A stretch of DNA of 36,311 nucleotides from an uncultured Prevotella sp. (lineage in GTDB: Bacteria; Bacteroidota; Bacteroidia; Bacteroidales; Bacteroidaceae). The stretch covers positions 1-36,311 of the forward strand of contig CALCVT010000075.1 in NCBI GenBank assembly GCA_937906495.1, given 5' to 3'. This document shows, in pieces, positions 31,377 through 36,311 of this stretch; the first letter of the stretch is position 1, and each line of letters starts with the position of its first letter. Under the pieces are notes generated by a model. The model saw only the letters and a list, made by a program, of their open reading frames with translations. It did not search any database and was not told the DNA's origin. The translations under genes and the position numbers were made by a program.

Positions 31377-34208
31377 ATGACAAAACCTCAGATACAAATT
31401 CTCGGAGCACGCGTACACAACCTTAAGAACATCGACGTGACGCTGCCACGCTATAGCCTCAGTGTAATTACAGGGCTGAGCGGATCGGGAAAAAGTTCGC
31501 TGGCCTTCGATACGCTCTACGCCGAAGGGCAACGCCGCTATATTGAAACTTTTTCGGCCTACGCCCGAAATTTTCTCGATAATCTGGAACGCCCTGATGT
31601 TGACAAGATTACGGGCCTCAGCCCCGTCATCAGCATTGAACAAAAAACAACCAACAAAAATCCGCGCTCAACGGTAGGAACGGTAACCGAAATCTACGAT
31701 TTTCTGCGTCTGCTCTTTGCACGCGCCGGTGAGGCCTACTCGTACGCCACGGGCGAAAAGATGGTTAAATACACCGAAGAGCAGATTGTTGAACTCATTC
31801 TCAATCACTACGAAGGACACCGGGTTTACCTGCTCGCACCTTTAGTCAAAGCACGCAAGGGACACTACAAGGAACTCTTTGAGTCGGTGCGCCGCAAAGG
31901 TTTTCTGACTGTACGCGTTGACGGCGAACTGCGTGAGGCCGTGGGCGGAATGAAGCTGGATCGTTACAAGAATCACGACATCGAAGTGGTTGTAGACAAA
32001 CTGGCCGTACAGTCCAAGGATGGCGAACGACTGCGCAAAAGCGTGGCACAAACCCTACACCAGGGCGGTGGCCTGATGATGATTCTTGACGCATCGGATC
32101 AAAGTTGCCGCTTCTATTCCAAACAACTCATGTGCCCCACGAGCGGACTTTCGTATCGCGAGCCTGCACCCCACAATTTCTCGTTCAACTCAACACAAGG
32201 GGCCTGCCCCAAGTGCAAAGGACTGGGGTTTGTAAGCGTTATCGACAAAGAAAAGGTGATTCCCACTCCGCAACTCTCCATCAAAGAAGGCGGATTGGCC
32301 CCTTTAGGAAAATACCGCAACGCGCTTATCTTTTGGGAACTGCAAGCAATACTCGAACCCTACGGATGCGACCTCAAAACTCCCATCTGCGACATTCCCG
32401 AAGAGGCGCTCGACGAAATCTTCAACGGCAAGGCCGACCGCCTGCGCATTCCCGCAGCTGTTTCGCATACCACCGATGACTATTATGTAGACTTTGACGG
32501 ATTAGTAAAGTACATCAGCCAAATGGCCGATACCGAAATGACTGCTACTGCCCAACGTTGGGCCGAACAATTCTCGAAAACCGAAGTCTGCCCCGCATGC
32601 CACGGCGCACGCCTTAACCGCGAGGCACTATCGTACCGCTTTGCCGGCAAAAACATTGCCGAACTCTCGAACATGGACATCGCTGAACTTTACGAGTTTC
32701 TGAGCGGAGTAGAGCCATCTCTCGAGGAGAAGCAACGGGCTATAGCCCACGAAATATTAAAGGAGTTGCTCAGCCGCCTCAAGTTCCTGCTAGATGTCGG
32801 ACTCGACTACCTCTCACTGGCGCGTACGTCAACCACCCTCTCAGGCGGCGAGAGCCAACGCATCCGCCTGGCCACACAGATAGGTTCGCAGCTGGTCAAT
32901 GTGCTTTACATCCTTGACGAACCAAGCATCGGCCTCCACCAGCGCGACAATGTGCGCCTTATCAACTCGCTCAAAAACCTGCGCGACCTGGGCAACACAG
33001 TTGTGGTTGTAGAACACGACAAAGACATGATGCTGGCGGCCGACTACATTGTCGATATGGGTCCACGCGCCGGCCGGCTGGGCGGCGAAGTGGTATTTGC
33101 CGGTACCCCCCAACAAATGTTAGCCAACCAAACCCTCACCTCGCAATACCTGAACGGGCAACGCTGCATCGAAATTCCCGCACACCGCCGTCCGGGTAAC
33201 GGGGGCATGCTCCGCCTGTGCGGTGCCCGGGGCAACAACCTGCGCAACGTAACGGTTGAGTTCCCATTAGGCACACTCATCTGCGTAACTGGTGTTTCGG
33301 GCAGCGGCAAGTCGACACTCATTAACGACACCCTGCAACCCATTCTCTCGCAACACTTCTACCGATCCTTACGCGAACCTTTAGCCTACGACAAACTCGA
33401 AGGCCTTGAACTTATCGACAAGGTTGTAGCCGTAGACCAAAGTCCGCTCGGACGTACTCTCCGTTCAAACCCTGCTACTTACACAGGTGTTTTTTCCGAC
33501 ATACGGGCACTCTACGTCAATCTGCCCGAAGCCAAAATCAGAGGCTATAAACCGGGGCGCTTCTCGTTCAATGTCAAAGGCGGACGTTGCGATGTGTGCA
33601 AAGGCAATGGCTACAAAACCATTGAAATGAACTTCCTGCCCGATGTGTACGTGCCCTGCGAGGCTTGCCACGGCAAACGCTATAATCACGAAACACTCGA
33701 AGTACGCTTTAAAGGCAAAAGCATTGCCGACGTGCTCGATATGACCATCAACCAGGCGGTCGAGTTCTTTGAAAACGTGCCCCAAATCCAGCATAAAATC
33801 AAGATGCTGCAGGAGGTTGGCTTGGGCTACATCAAACTTGGCCAAAGTTCCACCACCCTTTCGGGCGGCGAAAGCCAGCGCGTGAAGCTGGCAACCGAAC
33901 TGGCCAAGCGCGACACCGGCAAAACGGTGTACATTCTGGACGAACCCACCACGGGCCTCCATTTCGAGGATATCCGCGTACTCATGGATGTTCTGCAAAA
34001 GTTGGTGGAGCGAGGCAACACCGTTATCGTCATTGAACACAACCTCGATGTCATCAAGGTGGCCGATTACCTCATCGACATGGGCCCCGAAGGCGGACGC
34101 GGCGGTGGCCAACTCCTTTACCAAGGCCCCCCCGAAGGACTGACAGCCGTTGAGGCCAGCCACACGGGACGTTTCCTGAAGGACGAACTTTCCCCTACGC
34201 ACCTCTAA
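31377..34208 (+). CDS. uvrA: Excinuclease ABC subunit A
   Basis: UvrA is the damage-sensing ATPase of nucleotide excision repair and loads UvrB. The 943-residue length is typical. It has two ABC ATPase halves: Walker A GLSGSGKSS at about 33-41 and GVSGSGKST at about 639-647, and signatures LSGGESQR at about 488 and 828. Zinc-finger cysteine pairs appear in CPKCKG, CPACHG, CDVCKG and CEACHG. Walker B segments ILDEPSIGLH and ILDEPTTGLH are intact. It starts 24 bp after the sorting-domain gene. No LexA/SOS box was recognised. The 83-bp gap to the next gene has no clear terminator. Confidence 0.98.
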   Translation: MTKPQIQILGARVHNLKNIDVTLPRYSLSVITGLSGSGKSSLAFDTLYAEGQRRYIETFSAYARNFLDNLERPDVDKITGLSPVISIEQKTTNKNPRSTVGTVTEIYDFLRLLFARAGEAYSYATGEKMVKYTEEQIVELILNHYEGHRVYLLAPLVKARKGHYKELFESVRRKGFLTVRVDGELREAVGGMKLDRYKNHDIEVVVDKLAVQSKDGERLRKSVAQTLHQGGGLMMILDASDQSCRFYSKQLMCPTSGLSYREPAPHNFSFNSTQGACPKCKGLGFVSVIDKEKVIPTPQLSIKEGGLAPLGKYRNALIFWELQAILEPYGCDLKTPICDIPEEALDEIFNGKADRLRIPAAVSHTTDDYYVDFDGLVKYISQMADTEMTATAQRWAEQFSKTEVCPACHGARLNREALSYRFAGKNIAELSNMDIAELYEFLSGVEPSLEEKQRAIAHEILKELLSRLKFLLDVGLDYLSLARTSTTLSGGESQRIRLATQIGSQLVNVLYILDEPSIGLHQRDNVRLINSLKNLRDLGNTVVVVEHDKDMMLAADYIVDMGPRAGRLGGEVVFAGTPQQMLANQTLTSQYLNGQRCIEIPAHRRPGNGGMLRLCGARGNNLRNVTVEFPLGTLICVTGVSGSGKSTLINDTLQPILSQHFYRSLREPLAYDKLEGLELIDKVVAVDQSPLGRTLRSNPATYTGVFSDIRALYVNLPEAKIRGYKPGRFSFNVKGGRCDVCKGNGYKTIEMNFLPDVYVPCEACHGKRYNHETLEVRFKGKSIADVLDMTINQAVEFFENVPQIQHKIKMLQEVGLGYIKLGQSSTTLSGGESQRVKLATELAKRDTGKTVYILDEPTTGLHFEDIRVLMDVLQKLVERGNTVIVIEHNLDVIKVADYLIDMGPEGGRGGGQLLYQGPPEGLTAVEASHTGRFLKDELSPTHL

Positions 34209-34291
34209 GAAAGGGCCTCCCCACCCGCCCGCCGGGTTCTACATTCGCTGAAATCAATCTCTATTTACTAACTTTATAATTATTCTAATCT

Positions 34292-35965
34292 ATGTTCGAA
34301 GGACAACCTAAAGGACTTTATGCCCTGGCACTTGCCAACACCGGTGAGCGCTTTGGTTACTACACGATGCTTGCCATCTTCACGCTATTCCTGCAAGCAA
34401 AGTTCGGCTTCACTGCCGCAGTAACATCTCAGATTTTCGCAGGCTTCCTGGCACTGGTTTATTTCTTGCCCGTGCTTGGTGGTATTCTTGCCGACAAATT
34501 CGGTTTCGGCCGAATGGTCACCTCCGGTATTATTGTGATGTTTGCCGGTTATGTATGTCTTGCCATTCCTACCGGAAACGATTTCATCGGCAAGGCAGCC
34601 ATGTTCGGTTCGCTTTTCCTCATCGCCCTTGGTACGGGTCTGTTTAAAGGAAACTTGCAGGTAATGGTCGGAAACTTGTACGACGACCCCAAGTATTCCT
34701 CCAAACGCGACTCAGCCTTCTCCATCTTCTATATGGCCATCAACATTGGTGCCATGTTTGCCCCCACCGCAGCAGAGAAAATCACTTCGTGGTACATGGG
34801 CAAGGACGGCTTCACCTATAATGGTTCTATCCCTGACCTGGCTCACCAATACCTTGACGGCTCACTCACAGGCGACGCTTTGACTAAGTTCACCAGTCTT
34901 GCAGCCGAGCAGGGTTCGGCTACGGACGCCGCTTCGCTCACCAACTTTGCCAACAACTATATCGAAAGCCTTTCTTCGTCGTACCACTGGGGTTTTGCCG
35001 TAGCATGCGTATCGCTCATCGTCTCGATGCTGATTTACGTACTCGGTCGCAATACCTTTAAACATGCCGACGTAAACGTGAAGCAGCAGGCCAACAACAA
35101 GGAGTCTGCAGCTATTGAAGAGCTCACTCCTGCCGAAACCAAATCGCGCATCGTAGCACTCTGCCTGGTATTCGCTGTAGTTATCTTCTTCTGGATGGCT
35201 TTCCACCAGAATGGTCTGACCCTGACGTTCTTTGCCCGCGACTACACACAGATTGAGGCTACCGGCCTCACCCGCATTGGTTTCGACCTTCTGAACCTCG
35301 TATGTCTGGTATTTGCCGTATATGCTCTGTTTGGCGTGCTGCAGTCGAAGACTGGCGCAGGCAAGGGCAAAGCAGGCTTCATCCTCGTGGCAGCCTTAGC
35401 AGTCCTCATCTGGAACTATACCAGCCAGGGTGACACTCCCATCGAAATCCTTCCGCAAAAATTCCAACAGTTCAACCCGTTCTTTGTAGTTGCGCTGACT
35501 CCCGTATCCATGGCCCTCTTCGGTGCACTTGCTGCCAAAGGCAAAGAACCCTCGGCTCCGCGCAAAATCGGTATCGGTATGTTCATTGCAGCAGCCGGTT
35601 TCATGATTATGCTTGTCAGCTCCATGGGTCTGCCTGTACCCGATGCACTTGCAACCACCTCGGGCGACTACCGCGTAACGCCTAACGTACTGATTAGCAC
35701 CTACCTCGTACTCACGTTTGCCGAATTGTTCCTTTCGCCCATGGGTATCTCGTTTGTATCGAAGGTAGCTCCTCCCAAATACAAGGGTTTGATGATGGGT
35801 GGATGGTTTGCTGCTACAGCCATCGGTAACTACCTTGTATCGATTATCGGCGTTCTGTGGGGCGGTCTGCCTCTCTGGACTCTCTGGGGTATCCTCGTTG
35901 GCCTCTGCCTCGTATCGGCCATCTTCATGTTCGCTATCATGAAGAAACTCGAAAAGGTTTGCTAA
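34292..35965 (+). CDS. POT-family (PTR2) peptide transporter
   Basis: The 557-residue major-facilitator protein has about 12-14 spans and resembles proton-dependent oligopeptide transporters, which import di- and tripeptides across the inner membrane. The N-terminal motif is NTGERFGYY, matching ExxERFxYY except that the first glutamate is Asn. The second-helix region LGGILADKFGFGR and the FSIFYMAINIGAMFAP block in helices 4-5 fit the family, as does the late segment AELFLSPMGISFVSKVAPP. A polar periplasmic or cytoplasmic loop at about 180-230 enlarges the protein. It may be separately transcribed from uvrA; a strong terminator follows. Confidence 0.93.
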   Translation: MFEGQPKGLYALALANTGERFGYYTMLAIFTLFLQAKFGFTAAVTSQIFAGFLALVYFLPVLGGILADKFGFGRMVTSGIIVMFAGYVCLAIPTGNDFIGKAAMFGSLFLIALGTGLFKGNLQVMVGNLYDDPKYSSKRDSAFSIFYMAINIGAMFAPTAAEKITSWYMGKDGFTYNGSIPDLAHQYLDGSLTGDALTKFTSLAAEQGSATDAASLTNFANNYIESLSSSYHWGFAVACVSLIVSMLIYVLGRNTFKHADVNVKQQANNKESAAIEELTPAETKSRIVALCLVFAVVIFFWMAFHQNGLTLTFFARDYTQIEATGLTRIGFDLLNLVCLVFAVYALFGVLQSKTGAGKGKAGFILVAALAVLIWNYTSQGDTPIEILPQKFQQFNPFFVVALTPVSMALFGALAAKGKEPSAPRKIGIGMFIAAAGFMIMLVSSMGLPVPDALATTSGDYRVTPNVLISTYLVLTFAELFLSPMGISFVSKVAPPKYKGLMMGGWFAATAIGNYLVSIIGVLWGGLPLWTLWGILVGLCLVSAIFMFAIMKKLEKVC

Positions 35966-36016
35966 CCGCACCTCCTGAACGGGTATCTGCCCCGTTCACT
36001 CTTCACTTTTAGAATT

Positions 36017-36056
36017 AAGCCCGAAGCATCCGCCCACAAGCATGCTTCGGGCTTTT
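36017..36056 (+). terminator. Strong intrinsic terminator of the peptide transporter gene
   Basis: AAGCCCGAAGCAT (36017-36029) pairs perfectly with ATGCTTCGGGCTT (36042-36054) and TTTT follows. It is 52 bp after the stop codon. Confidence 0.93.
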
Positions 36057-36311
36057 ACTTACTTCTCGAAAAGTTATTCCTCCCCGTTGAATAAGCAGAA
36101 AAAGCAATTGGCCATACACTACGACAAGGATATATTCCTATTGGACAGGACCGCAAAAACGCTGCCATACGACGCGCTATCGGAACACCTATTTCCGACA
36201 CTTTGAGCCGGATGTTGAAAAATAAGCAAGGGGTGTAAAATGTTTCACACGGCCTTTTCGTATCCATCCCATCTACCCCATATTTCATTAAATCTTCATT
36301 GTTCAGAACTT
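36057..36311. other. Unassigned window end
   Basis: No gene is supported. A plus-strand frame without a start codon (GYIPIGQDRKNAA near 36138-36176, ending at a TAA about 36237) looks protein-like and could be a gene remnant. A minus-strand open frame over the same bases has no recognisable features. The sequence ends before the next gene can be judged. Confidence 0.3.

Noticed and set aside
33465..34202. 245-codon minus-strand frame inside uvrA
   Set aside because: It is antisense to the conserved C-terminal ATPase of UvrA; long antisense frames are common opposite biased codon usage.
36055..36288. 77-codon minus-strand frame at the window end
   Set aside because: It overlaps the peptide transporter terminator, has no recognisable features, and an opposite-strand frame looks equally protein-like.

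Overview
The window comes from a Bacteroidota genome, most likely order Bacteroidales and plausibly Prevotellaceae. The evidence is a SusC/SusD pair with a third lipoprotein gene, several intergenic copies of the Bacteroidota -7 promoter element TAnnTTTGC (two with a TTTG -33 element 19-20 bp upstream), a protein with a type IX secretion type B sorting domain, and a division/cell-wall cluster that lacks murF between murE and mraY. No tRNA, rRNA, CRISPR array, transposase or phage gene was recognised.

Layout. (1) 1-3857: a four-module CoA-disulfide-reductase-like protein (FAD/NAD oxidoreductase, rhodanese, TusA, DsrE-like) on the minus strand, and a small plus-strand lipoprotein gene ending at a strong hairpin terminator. 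(2) 3967-7774, minus strand: a CYTH triphosphatase-like gene, a 46-residue membrane protein gene, prfB (a continuous frame with no programmed frameshift) and a long-chain acyl-CoA synthetase gene. (3) 7998-18075, minus strand: the first half of the dcw cluster, transcribed mraZ-rsmH-ftsL-ftsI-murE-mraY-murD-ftsW, preceded by a pair of GTGGG boxes that fit MraZ autoregulation. The cluster stops after ftsW; murG, murC, ftsQ, ftsA and ftsZ are not here. (4) 18536-20938: a divergent pair, SDR-type L-threonine 3-dehydrogenase (minus) and kbl (plus), which together convert threonine to glycine and acetyl-CoA. (5) 21468-27099, minus strand: a SusC/SusD/third-lipoprotein outer-membrane uptake operon with no enzyme or regulator beside it. 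It is driven by a near-ideal promoter at 27472-27503 and has a leader of about 365 nt carrying a 49-codon ORF. (6) 27791-29020: a DUF1634 plus TauE/SafE permease pair. (7) 29263-30274: rlpA with a promoter about 370 nt upstream and a GC-rich, hairpin-rich leader that may be a structured RNA. (8) 30651-35965, plus strand: a small protein with a type B sorting domain, uvrA, and a POT-family peptide transporter, followed by a strong terminator.

Most of the window is ordinary core genome: peptidoglycan precursor synthesis and septal machinery, translation termination, DNA repair, amino-acid catabolism and nutrient uptake. The least explained parts are non-coding or very small: the susC leader with its ORF, the rlpA leader, a possible short RNA after kbl, the 46-residue protein next to prfB, and several long inverted repeats.
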